Source of the DNA: Haliclona indistincta
Taxonomy: Eukaryota > Porifera > Demospongiae > Haplosclerida > Chalinidae
Reading direction: 5' to 3'
Assembly (NCBI GenBank): GCA_964017065.1
Contig: OZ024786.1
Span: forward strand, 9,987,047-10,051,046
Length of the DNA stretch: 64,000 nt
Below, piece by piece: positions 36,701-48,600 of the stretch. The notes under the pieces are model-generated. The model searched no databases and was not told the origin of the DNA. It worked only from the letters and a program-made list of their open reading frames with translations. The translations under genes and the position numbers were made by a program. Within the stretch, counting starts at the first letter, position 1. Every line of letters starts with the position of its first letter.

Positions 36701-39583
36701 CTGAGCTATTCGAGAATGAAGAATCACTCACGATGAGTAAGCTGAAGAGATTTCTCTCAGGATACCCCAATCTAAGGGATCCACTGTGTAATGCTGACAC
36801 GATTGCTGATGTTGTGCAAGTAATCCAAGAACAGTCGTCTTTTACATGCTGCTCTTACCTGAAACACACTGCCACACAATTCAATGTTACTTCAGCTGTT
36901 GAGAAGATTAATGATTACTACAAGTCAGTGGATGAGTTCTGTCAACATGAGCTGAGACATCACATCTATATGCAACCGTTTATCACAGCCAAGTCAATCA
37001 ATATGACCAATTCTGGCATTATTTCATTTAAATTGCAATGGAGTCCTGACTCAAAAACATTGTCTGATATTCAAAGTGTCTTACGACAAGCTTTTGAGAA
37101 ACAGAGTATCTATGTACACATTGTGGTGGTTAAAGGAGGGAGTGTACGGATATTATGCAGTGCTCCACAGTATCTAATGACCGAACTAGTGAGGCTAGCA
37201 CAAAAGAACAGGGAGCTGCTGGTGGAGAGCAGTGTCACCTACCTTAGGGTAGGAGACACTATTATAGTAGTGGACACCAGTGATCAGAATGAGGTGAGGA
37301 TAATGTGTTATTTTAAACTGTGTCACATGCCCATGTGTCAAATTTTGGTTTAATTGTCAGACTTCACTTGTGGAAGATCTTATTCTTCAATTAACCATTG
37401 TACTTGAGTTGAAAGGTAAAAGTAGACATTGAATATGATTAATTTAATACTAGCACAAATTCATTTCTCTCACAGACTTCTTGAGGGGACCTAATTCTCA
37501 AGGTATGGTAATCCATTGTATGTGTCTGTGTTGCAGTCATGGATCATGAGTGTTTCCTACCCACAGCAGCTGAGGATGTGATGAAGAGTATGACACACTC
37601 CAGTGCTGTGAGTGATGGTGTTACTGATGATGGTATAGTACATAATGGTTGTCAACATACCCAGAGTGAGCCCTCCAGTTCAATATGGCAGATCACATTC
37701 GAGGAGGCTGAGTATATCTTGACTTATAAACCAGATGGAACCTTTCTTGTTAGTGAAAGAACGGGGAAACCTGTTTCTGATCCATCATCATCATCAATCA
37801 ACACACATATCATCAGTGTTGTGTGAGTAGTACATGTCACCATGGTAACTGGTGTTTATTGTTTGTACAGTGTCAATAGGAGGGTCAGGCATGTTGGAAT
37901 CTACAAAAGAGGACACTACTATGGATTCCTCAATAATGAAAAATACACATCAGTTGAACACTGTGTAGCAGTTCTCTCAAGAACAGGGTTTTCTCTTGAT
38001 GAAGGAACAACATCAGTTACACTGACCAATCGACTGTTTCCTGACAAGTGAGCTATCAGTAATGTTGTTTGTGTTTATCACTTCTCACTATCTGCAGAGA
38101 TACTCTTGCTAACCTACCATCAGATATTCCCACTATCAGACGAGTGAGTGTGTAAATTTTTACTTTTCCTATCACTCGATATTAATATTATTTTGCATTT
38201 TTGTTAGCCAAATCGAAGCTTGATTTTAGCTACGTACCTACTATCAAGATGCCATATGAAAAAACTAATACCTGCAAGTACTGAGAGGCAAACGTTTAGA
38301 GAATGGTGTTGATTCAATGTGTAATGGTATTGTCAGTTATAGCCATTTGTTACTTGTTTGCAGTATGAGGGAGCTAGGGTTATGCATTTGAGTTTGTCTG
38401 CGTACGTATAATGTGTGGTATGAAAAGCCACACCTGTTTGCGTCTTAGCGCTCGAAAATCTCCACGAAAACTCTCTGCACCCTTTTCACTGAATTATAAT
38501 CCAATGAAGACATTTTCAGTGCTACCAAGCCTTGATTGAGCGGCTAATCCATGGATTTCTAAGGCTACGTGTCCTTGTGAAAGTACTTTACGGCATCGTG
38601 GGTGTGTCACCCATCCTCCGAGTTATGTATTTATCCATATCGACGTCCTGGCCTTCACTCAATCTCACATGTATGTACCATCATCAGGTGCTGTCTATGT
38701 ACTGTTGCAGTAATGCTGGAGTAGTCGTGTACTAACTATGTAGATCTTAGCGGGTATGTGTTCATTAGAACACTAGTTTAAAATTTTGTAACTGTAATGT
38801 GTTTAGCTTCTGATAATAATTACTACATGTTATTTAACCTCCTCAGTATTGGACATTCAGTGATGTGGCACCACTTCCCAAGCATTACCCTCACCATGAT
38901 GAGAGCACATGGCTCTGCAGACAGCTCAGTAAGGAGGAGTCAGAGAGGTTGCTGAGAGGGAGAATAGATGGGACATTCCTAGTGAGAGCAACTGACCTGT
39001 CAGGTCCCAGTCACCTCTTCACAGTGGATATTGTGTAAGTCAATGTAATAAAATTAATTATTTTAATCTGACGCAAATGCCATAGTGCTTGGTGTGAGCT
39101 TATCAAATCATAATAATAAACTTTTTAATACAGTGAAACCTGTCTTAAGGACCACTTGTGTACATTTTAATAAGACCACTTCTATATTAAGACCACAATT
39201 TTCGATCATTTTTATACATGATATTATATAGGCACTCTCTATTAAGACCGCAAATTTTGGTCCCAAGGTGGTCTTAATAAGCAGGTTTCATGGAATTCAA
39301 TTAGTCAAAAATTTTGTCAGTGTTTGAATTGACATTAATACACTATACATTATCATCACTGTGTGTGTGTGTTAGTTGTTTGTTGTTCTTTAGGGTACAG
39401 AGGAAGGTGGTCAGTGAGTGTGTTTATAGAGATGGTGATTGGTTACATTTTGAAAGAACAAGGGAAAGATTTGACTCTATCAACACCATAGTGATTCATT
39501 ATCTCACTACATCACTTTCTATAACAATAGATGATCATGAAGTACTAGTAAATTTTCAATATCCAGTGCACTCATCAAAATAA
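33764..39583 (+). CDS. Gene D: Death-SH2-SH2 adaptor, complete
   Basis: Exons: 33764-33773, 33823-34182 (Death), 35744-35845 (Thr/Ser linker), 36617-37293, 37361-37415, 37476-37502, 37567-37822, 37871-38047, 38098-38143, 38847-39034, 39394-39583. Coding length is 2,088 nt, giving 695 residues with no stop. Death about 5-95; linker 110-157; helical region about 160-275 of the gene A type (VIVSESYKRVYDDIQGKF); alpha/beta about 280-380 with an extra Ile codon in DTIIVVDTSD; SH2-1 about 450-554 with FLVS instead of FLVR; SH2-2 about 570-690 with GTFLVR. Introns hold a Harbinger-like MITE (35215-35676) and a TA-flanked element (39131-39292). The most complete model of the family. Confidence 0.88.
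34200..35211. other. Gene D intron, no exon seen
   Basis: Part of the first large intron. Sequence from about 34520 to 34800 resembles the gene G intron at 56000-56330, showing that introns were duplicated too. Confidence 0.5.
35215..35676. mobile_element. Harbinger-like MITE, TAA TSD
   Basis: Ends AGGCTCGTCTGCACTA and near-complement; TAA flanks both sides (35212-35214, 35677-35679). Many internal subrepeats of TCAATGCGCATT type. About 460 bp, non-coding. Confidence 0.75.
39131..39292. mobile_element. TA-flanked MITE in gene D intron
   Basis: Ends CAGTGAAACCTG and CAGGTTTCATGG with repeated TTAAGACCAC blocks inside, about 160 bp, preceded by TA. Absent from the equivalent introns of the paralogs. 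Mariner/pogo-like by its ends. Confidence 0.65.
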
Positions 39584-41013
39584 TTTGTTTATTTTTGTGT
39601 TTGTCAAATTTTGGTTTAAAAGTTTTATTAAACAAAATGACATCGTTAATATTTAATAGCAGTGTAATGCTACCTCCCTAAATAAACTACTTTCGATAGT
39701 TGTGGTTAATTTAATAGGAGGTAGCATTACATCGATATAACTTTGACGGGTTCACGATCACGATCAGTTGTCAACTAAGTGTTAGACGCCATAGTGTGAT
39801 TACGCAATACGCACGTGATCAACCACATGAATTCTAGGAGTAGAGTATTGCCCTATGGAGAGCGCATATTGGCATCTGGAGTCTTCGAAGAACAACTCAC
39901 CGAGTAAGCTCGTGTAGTATCACCGTTCTGCTGCTCGCCAGATAGTACCACAACAGTACAAAATTTTGTGACTAGAGTGGGCGGGGCTCGAATGCTTTGC
40001 AGAATGCATGAGCTAGTTTCAGTATTTAGGAATAATAAATTTTGAGCTACAAGTTAAAAAGGTCACACAAAGAAAGTACCAACAACAAAACTAATGGTGT
40101 AAACAAATAAATACATGATCTTGTCGAATTCAAACTGCACCAAAAATCTCAAACTCAAAAAATGACACAAACAACAAAATAAAAAGATTTCTAACGAAAT
40201 CAGAATGATGTAGGGATGAATGAAATCTGCTACTTTTCCACAATATAAACCAAAAAGGAACTAGCATGGAATGGTAACACGATTGACTTGCTAATAGACC
40301 ATAGATCCCTAAATCAGTGGCTGCACATAAGATCAATATTTTTGTCACAGTCAACTTGAATTCAATTCAATGCACTTCGGTGTTAGTCAACAGCAACTAG
40401 CTGAATTAGCTGTAGTCTGCCACAGCAGCCACTGATGTAGGGATCTATGGTCTATCAGCAAGTCAATCGTGTTACCATTCCATGCTAGTTCCTTGTTGGT
40501 TTACATTGTGGACCCGTAGCAGATTTCATTCATCCCTACATCCTTCTGATTTCGTTAGAAATCTTTTATGTTCTTACACAGTGAAAGATCACAGTCTACA
40601 GTACAGCAAATACCTGCGTTAGACTGACAATGAAACAGCAGGAAAGTCCTAGCTATAGCAGACTAACTGTCGCGTTGTGAGCGGCGGTGTAAAGTCGCTC
40701 TACAACTACTTCGGTACAAAAATATGTCAGAGTAAGTGGCGGTAGAAAAATACAAATTGCTTTCACAGCGCGTCTTCGCGTGGGGCCGACTCTTCGAGCG
40801 CCTTACCGTCACATGAGCGATTCATGTTTACAGTACATACAGTGTGTTGGGTCTTCACGATTGGACGCTCTGTTTCTCAGGGGTTAATCATAAATTTATT
40901 CTATAAAAGGGAACTACTATTTTAAATTTGTCAGCCATAATTGGATTTCGCCGTATACACTAACATGTACGGAGTTACATGCTCCCTCGCCGGCTCGATA
41001 TGCTCCTGATTGT
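39584..41013. other. Spacer between genes D and E
   Basis: Contains a partial copy of the 13.6-kb foldback family (39655-39735) and another foldback (40179-40571). The cupin fragment seen after other units is missing. Array homology resumes abruptly at about 41010, inside the intron before the SH2-1 linker exon. Confidence 0.6.
40179..40571. repeat. Foldback element
   Basis: Arms of about 130 bp (AAAAGATTTCTAACGAAATC to its complement) around a loop of about 130 bp; both arms contain TAGGGATGAATGAAATCTGC. Near-perfect pairing. Confidence 0.85.
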
Positions 41014-42977
41014 ATGTGTCCGTGTTGCAGTCATACTGTGCACATGGGTCATGTGTGTTTCCTACCCACAGCAGCTGAGGATGTGATGAAGAGTATGACA
41101 CACTCCAGTGCTGTGAGTGATGGTGTTACTGATGATTGTATAGTACATAATGGTTGTCAACATACCCAGAGTGAACACTCCAGCTCAATATGGCAAATCA
41201 CATTAGAGGAAGCTGAGTATATCTTGACTTATAAACCAGATGGAACATTTCTTGTCAGAGAGATGAGTGAGAGAAAGTTTATTGATCCATCATCATCATC
41301 AATCAGCACACATGTCATTAGTGTTGTGTGAGTAGTACATGTCACCATAGTAACTGGTGTTTATTGTTTGTACAGTGTCAATGGGAGGGTTGAGCATGTA
41401 GCAATCTACAAAAGAGGACACTACTATGGATCACTTAATGATGAAAAATACACATCGGTTGAACACTTTGTAGCAGTTCTCTCAAGAACAGGGTTTACTG
41501 TTGATGAAGAAACATCAATTACGCTGACCAATCAACTATTTCCTGACAAGTGAGCTATCAGTAATGTTGTTTGTGTTTATCACTTCTCACTATCTGCAGA
41601 GATACTCTTGCTAACTTACGATCAGATATTCCCACTATCAGAAAATTTAAATTTAATGGTTAGTAACTTGAATATTCAGATACGCTATTGCATATTTTGA
41701 ATTGCAGTGTATTTCTCGAAGCCGATATTTCGTATTGGAAGAAAAATAACCAGTAGATTTGCGCCTGTGTTTCGGGTTCAACTGTTCTACTGCATTCAAC
41801 AAATGGAAGCAGATATTGTGATAGCACCAAATATCGACCTATCTCAAGTGAGAATATTGATTCATTCACATAGCCATAGTATACTGTAAACAGGTCTCAT
41901 ACACATTTGTCACATTAACTACATGTAGCATAAAAATTAATGGTGGACACAAATTTTAAAATTTTTAACTAATGCTTATACTTCTATACTAGACATTACT
42001 GTTGCAGCATTACTCAAGTGGGCATTATGTTCTTGGACCGGACACACTAGTGACATTCATGAGAGAGAAAATAACTTACACACTGGATAATTCAGTTAAA
42101 AGTGACGGAGGTTATCTTATAAACGATAAATGGATAATTACAACTGACACCAATTTAGAGGTATTATGTACTACAAAATCTATTTACATGAATAATTTTC
42201 AGGTGTTTGAAGAGGAATTGGTCAAAACAAATAATCCATTTTCTTGCGTGCTGAAGCTAGAGTGGCGTGGTGGAGAAGAAGAAACTAAGAGGTTAAGGCA
42301 GAAAATTATTTTGGAAGGTTCCAAAGGCAGGAAGCATCTTGTACTCTTTTGGCCTCCTATGCCAGGTGAAACTTGTATGTCTCTATACAGCATGGCTAAA
42401 TGTATCTATCTTTTCAATTTAGTACCTTCAAGAAGCTTTGACTCAGCAACATCACTACCATCACCATCAGCATCATCACTAGCAATGCCATCACCACCAG
42501 CAACACCGCCATCAAGACCACTACCACTAATCTCATCAATGTCATCACAACCACCGACTTTGGAATCTCAACCATCACAATCATCATTAGGTACTATGTC
42601 ATGTGACCACTGCATGCTTGTTACACTTAATAACACTGCTTTATCATCATAATCTACTACTAGATGACCCTCCTAGCTTCAGAGATCTGTTAAACAAAGT
42701 GGCTAGTAGAGCTCAAGACAAGTGGCAACTCGTTGGTCTTCAGTTAAATATTAGACAGGATCAGCTGAATGCATTTCAGCACCAAAATCCAATCATTTGC
42801 TATAGTGAAGTTTTTGATTTATGGAAGAGTAAGGGGGATCCACCATTCACTTGGACTACCATTATTGATGCTCTTAGAACTCCTTCAGTACATGAGGATG
42901 TATTAGCAAAAGAGATTGAGGAATGGAGAAATAGAAGCTCCCTGACAGAAATAACACAAAATCTTTATTTTATGTAA
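41014..42977 (+). CDS. Gene E: chimeric SH2 - unassigned region - Death protein
   Basis: Exons: 41014/41072-41327, 41376-41549, 41600-41658, 41708-41847, 42008-42160, 42203-42365, 42423-42590, 42664-42977. From the ATG at 41014 the frame is open for 494 residues; bases 41014-41071 correspond to an intron in the paralogs. Order: the family linker, SH2-1 (FLVR present, VEHVAIY), an unassigned region of about 155 residues (starting FKFNVYFSKPIFRIG, with WIITTDTN, LKLEWRGG and HLVLFWPP), a Ser/Pro linker of about 55 residues, then a Death domain (WQLVGLQLNI, VFDLWKSKGDPPFTWTTIIDAL). The third exon runs past the usual splice site of the paralogs and uses a new donor. SH2-2 is absent. The true 5' end is unknown; it may begin at 41014 or at the nearby ATG 41047. 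Confidence 0.72.
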
Positions 42978-45678
42978 TTACCATGCCCAAGATAGCTTTC
43001 ATCTTTGTTAAATAATCTTGTTCACTGTGCTGGTCATATTATATTATGGCAAAGTAACAGTTAGCTAGCTCTGAAGCAATCAATTTGACAGTGTGGTCAA
43101 GTGCTGAACATTGACTTGTGAGGAATAATAAACTGCATAAGACTTCTGCTATTCTACTGGGAATACTCTGAAACAAGCACTGTAAACATAAGGAGTCACC
43201 TTAACAGTGAAAATCGAGGGTGGTTACTGGAGACATATTTATATTCATGAATTTGCATGGTTTGTGCATACATGAATATCATTCCCGCCTTTACTTTGAA
43301 TTTGAAATTAAAGTACATTGTAGACGCATTCAGATTTGTCTTCCTACTACCTTTTGTAACTTGGCACTGAATTCAATTCCTTGAGTCTTCATCTGCCCAA
43401 GATGCCGCAGGTCCTTGCTCATGATCAACTGCACGGCAGAGTAATATCATTACTCTGTGCAATTGATCAGCGCACTGCTGAGCTCGAAGTTAGAATTGGT
43501 GTGGTCTTTGTGACATCCAGATGAAACTGACTAAGATTGGAGTGTGTGTAGGAAGAATGACACAGAAAAATTAAAACTACAGAAGAAGAAGAAGCAGTCA
43601 GAAGAAGCAGTAAAAGAGTGGATCCAGAGTGTGGTGGTTGGAGGGAACAGTCTTATACGTTCTCTTGAGCACAGTCAGGTTACTGACCTCGTTATACATG
43701 TAATCATAAACATTATTTTCATGTTAAATCAATAGAGATGATGTAAAAATCAATTAGATTCGTTCATCACTTCAAAAACAATGGATTCAATTAATTTAAG
43801 AAGAGTAAAGAAATCATTACATTCCAGTGATTTGATTGTTCTTGTAGGGCATGTAATCCAACAATGCTTTTCTATCCTTTTTCACCTTAAAGAAATTTCA
43901 AAAATAATAAAAAAGATAAAGATGATGAAGGACATGAATCACTCGCTATTATAGCAATCTCTTCTCAACCAAGCGATCCTTGTGAGTGAGAAAGCATGAC
44001 CCTTCTCAGGGTAGCACCACCAGCAGATGAAAGAGAAGAGGCTGTTGAATAGCTAAGCGTGGTGCAGAAGAGAGGGTGGAGTCTGGTATGGTGAAGGAGG
44101 TGGTAATTAGCTAGGCAGCAACAAACTGAAGACACACTCACATGGTGAAGTTTCATCAATTTCAGTTAAACTGGACGTCAATCCTAATTCTTGATAGTCA
44201 CATTATTATGTCATGAACTAGCTCTACAAGGAACAAGATAATCACGCACATTATATCATAAAACACACATGCACAATGTACAGTGAGTGAAACTGGTAAC
44301 TACATTGTAGCAAATCAAACTATTGTGACACATTTTAAGCATAGAAAGAGGTTATACAAATCTTGTCTCATACAATGTTTTTTCTATTCTGAGCCAGCTG
44401 GTATACTCAAGACCAGAAGAGGCTCTAACAAAACAAAATCTACATTTACTAGTTACTGTGTATCATTATCAAACAAGCAGTTGTTATGAGATGATATGAG
44501 TTGATCACTTTGATCTGTTGTGTCAGGACTGTCTGGACTGAGGAGGAGGCTCCTTATATATACATGTAATGAGAGGGTATCAACACATGAATGAAGTGAG
44601 TATCACTAGTCACTTGTAGTCTCTACCCAACCAAGTGATCCTTGTGAGTGAGGAAGAGGAGGAAAAGACACAACTCGATCTGCTCATGGGAATCGATCCA
44701 CTCGAGGTAGCAGTGCCGAGATGGAAAGAATAATGAAGGACAGAGTGTACCAGATGAGGGATGGAGATTGGGGTTGTAGTAGAGGAATGTTGCTATCGTC
44801 GTTTTTATCATTTACTCTTCATTGGACCCACTCACAATAATAATTATATAGTGGATAGTTAGTAGTTGATGAGCTCAGCACAATAGTTCTGTGCATGCAG
44901 TTTATAAACGGCTCACTTACATTATTGATGGAGAATACAGACCTAGCTTATCGCTAGATCTACTGAACGAGGGCAGGAAGATCACTGAAGAGATCCGAGT
45001 AGAGAAAAATAGGTTCGCTGACGGGTGGATGTTGCACCTCATTCAGTGTTAATTAATTGTTAGACATCATGTCTCCAGTGTTAGAGTGTATAGTGAGAGT
45101 GTAGAGTAAGGGTGTGTGGGTGAGTGATTGAGTGGGTGGGTGATTGAGTGGGTGGGTAGGGTGAGTAAGTAAGTTAGTAGGTGAGAGATGGAGATGAATA
45201 AATTTTAGTAGAGGGTTAAATTGATTTGTGGGTGAGCAAGTGTGAGTTAATATAATTTGTGGTGGAAGAGAGGGAGAGGGAAAGGAGAGAGCGAGGGAAG
45301 GATTGTATGTGGATTGAGTGAATTGGTATAGGTGAATAGATTTTGTTACAGTGGATTTGTGAATTAATTAACATTCAGTGTTATACTGAGCTGATCAACT
45401 ACTTGATCAGCTGATCAACTGGTTTAGGCTGGTATAACTGGTTTAGGCTTGATCAGCTGATCAACTACTTGATCAGCTCAGTATAATAGTTCTGTGTATG
45501 CAGCTTAAAACAGCTCACTTACATTATTGATGGAGAATACAGACCTAGCTCATCGCTAGATCTACTGAACGAGGGCAATAGGTTCGCTGATGTGATGTTG
45601 CACAATGCCGTGCAAAGAATGCAAGTTTGTGGGCGGGGATAGTTATTAAGTGATTATTATTGTTTACTAAGCCAAGCC
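42978..45678. other. Spacer between genes E and F
   Basis: No gene firmly seen. A short open frame at 43544-43735 (Lys-rich then EEAVKEWIQSVVVGGNSL) has no recognised domain. Two diverged repeats (about 43960-44160 and 44620-44815) share AACCAAG(C/T)GATCCTTGTGAG. A GTGAG/GGGTGG-rich tract lies at 45110-45190. A direct repeat flanks part of the region (see separate entry). Confidence 0.5.
44868..45605. repeat. Direct repeats flanking a palindromic cluster
   Basis: About 120 bp at 44870-44990 recurs at about 45470-45580 (TTACATTATTGATGGAGAAT and on). Between them, at 45385-45478, is a cluster of palindromes of TGATCAGCTGATCA separated by AACTGGTTTAGGCT. Could be an element with terminal direct repeats or a local duplication just upstream of gene F. 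Confidence 0.55.
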
Positions 45679-48600
45679 ATGTCTCGAGCTTCTCTCTCCG
45701 CAGTACAAGGTGAAGAGCTAGTAAACCACTATCATATTTGTTAATAACTATGTCTTTGATCTTTGTCTTTAGGTTTTGACGTCGACTCAGTAGTTTTCGA
45801 GCTGCACAAAGCTCGTTTCCCCGCGGACAAATGGCGGTCTCTTGCCGGTGGTTTGAAGATGGCAACCGCTGTCCCAATCATCGATGCTGATTGCAGGACC
45901 TCAGTCGACAAGCTGCAAGAGCTGATCCGGAGATGGGTTCGAGGCAGCAGCACTACCGGCAACCAGTGGGTCATGTTGATTGATGCTGTCGTGATGTGTG
46001 ACGAGCCTGCTGTAGCTCAGGAGCTAGCTACAGCAGTTGGTTGCCCTCTAGCTCGCTCAGGTACTACAACACAACATGTATAATCTACAGTGGCGTAGCA
46101 ATAAAGGGGCTGGGGGGCTTGTGCCCCCCAAAGATTTATAGAGGGGGGCAGAGCCCCCTGCATTACCTGGTTAACAAGAGTCTAGAAGCCTCCAGAACAG
46201 CTGGTAATTGGGCAAGGCCAAGTTGTATACCACACGTACTAGCAACAGTCATCAACTTACTAGTATGGCGGCGGACCAAACGCGTATTGATGGCCACAAG
46301 GATGGCCATGATTATTGCTGAAATGACCGAAAACACGCCCCTCATGAATATTAATTAGCAAAATGTTTTCGGCTCACTTCGCCTGCCAACATTTCAGCCC
46401 CCCTAATCTGAAACATCTTCCCACGCTACTCATCTAATGAAGCACTTGCATGATTGATAGCACCAAAACAATGCATTTGTGTTTACAAATATGTGAGCGT
46501 TACAGTATAGTTAGCCAGCTAGCACATAATATGCTTTAGAGGGTTTGTCTGATGAGGCTGTGACTGTCCAGGTTCTAATGGTGGTAGCATTCACTTCATT
46601 CAGCTGGTTTGGAACCCTAAATCCAGTAGGCTAAGCACGGTTCCCAATAATTTCCAGCAAACTACTGGGAGTCTAAACCAAAACTTAGTTAAACACCCAC
46701 GAAACCCTTGAATTGGTTCTGAATCAGGTGCTTCATTTTAGCTGTATGAACGAAATAACTGCTTCGATACATTGTGTGATTTGATTTGTAAAAAGGCTAA
46801 CCTGCTGGCTGCTCTGAACCTATCTACAGATGACTGCCGTAAAACTTGTAGGTTCAACTAGCGATGGTATATAGGGCTGTAGGGACAGTCAGGACTTGAG
46901 TAAAGCCTTTATACTTTACCTACAGCTATTCGTCATGCATGGTATTGTGTAGTTGCGTACAGTAACATGTTAGCCTACCTTACCGAACCCTTTAGTCAGG
47001 CATCATACATGATACAGTGGTTTACTACTGCATCAACAATAGAGGGTAAACCATTTTAGGAAGGGTAATATACAGGCACGAATCACTTTTTACGTTATGT
47101 TATGTTCTTTTTTCAAATTCACATTGAAACTTTCTACTTTCAGCTTTATCAGCTTGAACAGCAGCATGAACACTGCTGCTAGATTACACCCTTGATGTAT
47201 TTGACACATGTTTGTTATGTGCATGTACTAGTGATACAATTTATGAGTTGATATTATTAGACTAATCCTTTAGATGTACAAGATCGTTCTACTGCATCAG
47301 CTACACATCTAACATCTGCTATAGCAACAACTGACACTTCAGTATCAGCTACTAGCTCTACTGCTATTACTCATGGTACGTTGTTCATCATTCCTTGTCA
47401 ATCATTTTCAACTTTGCACAATATCGATCCATTAAAAATTGTATAAAGAAAATCATATAATATGTTTAATGATAAAGGAGTTGTATATGCGTAATCTTGA
47501 CCATAACTTCAAATGTTTATTATTTCTTACCTGTATATCTCAGCTCACGTATTCCTTGCATGCTAGCTGTTAGCCATGTGGCCCTTTCACACTGTGAAGT
47601 CTCAATTGTATTGCAGCTATGAAGAGAAATTTATGGCTGCTTTCGTCTAAATTTTTTCTAACACGAGCCTGGAGTGTGTGTTGTAATGCAATCGTGATTT
47701 GTGCATCAGTGCTGTGCTGAAGGCGTAAAACTGCAATTCTATTAAGGTGGCGGAATATTAATGAGCGACTTTCTTTTATTTGCAGCTCGTGACAGAGCGA
47801 CGCAAGCAGCGCGAGACTCGATCTGATGCATCAATGAATGTGTCTCAATGTATAATGTAGCTTGAAATGTTGCACAATATTCTATACCAAGGAATAATTA
47901 GAATTAATCGACATCGTACGGATACGCATTTTTCTAGCCAAAAATCTCTTCTGGCTAACCGTGCAGCAAAGGTTACCAGCTGAAATTCGACTCTTATAAA
48001 CCATTTCTAGGTGCTGACGAAGAGTTTTGTTGACCCACGCTGAACGTAGCTGACTAGCTGTTCTATGCATCGACAAACATGAACGTCACTGCAAAATCAG
48101 CCATGATTTTGGATGTAAAAGTGTTTTTCTTAAAATCAGAGAAAGTAAATGCAGAAAACTCTTCGACAGCACCAAGAAATGGTTCATAAAGAACAAATAG
48201 CAGTGGTTTAGGTGAGTGCAAAATATAGCCCAGATCGTGAAGAATGTGGGAAAATGTGTTTTCTGAGCGTCCTGAAGCCGTAAAATGTCCAAATTTTCTC
48301 GGTGGCCATTTTCTTATACTTAAAATGTATTGTAATTTGCACTGACGCCATAGGTGGGTTTTGTGCGGTCTTTTGTATTCTTCAATCATTACCAGAAATA
48401 AAGGACATCACACGGAATTACGTTTATGCACAGAACACGATTTACTTGTAATGTAACACGATTAATATAACGGGTTGCTAATGACAACCGCTCAGTTCCG
48501 TGAAGGTCACCTTTGATCACGGTTCACTGTGCGTCTTCTTGCACAGTTTCTACTAGTCCCAGTAGCGTCTGTGGTATTGAAAAGGACTCCTATTGGTGCG

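Noticed and set aside
43544..43735. Short Lys-rich open frame as a gene
   Set aside because: No domain, no splice partners, single occurrence.
48063..48389. Minus-strand open frame of 108 codons in the gene F intron
   Set aside because: No recognised motif and no support from repeats or splice sites.
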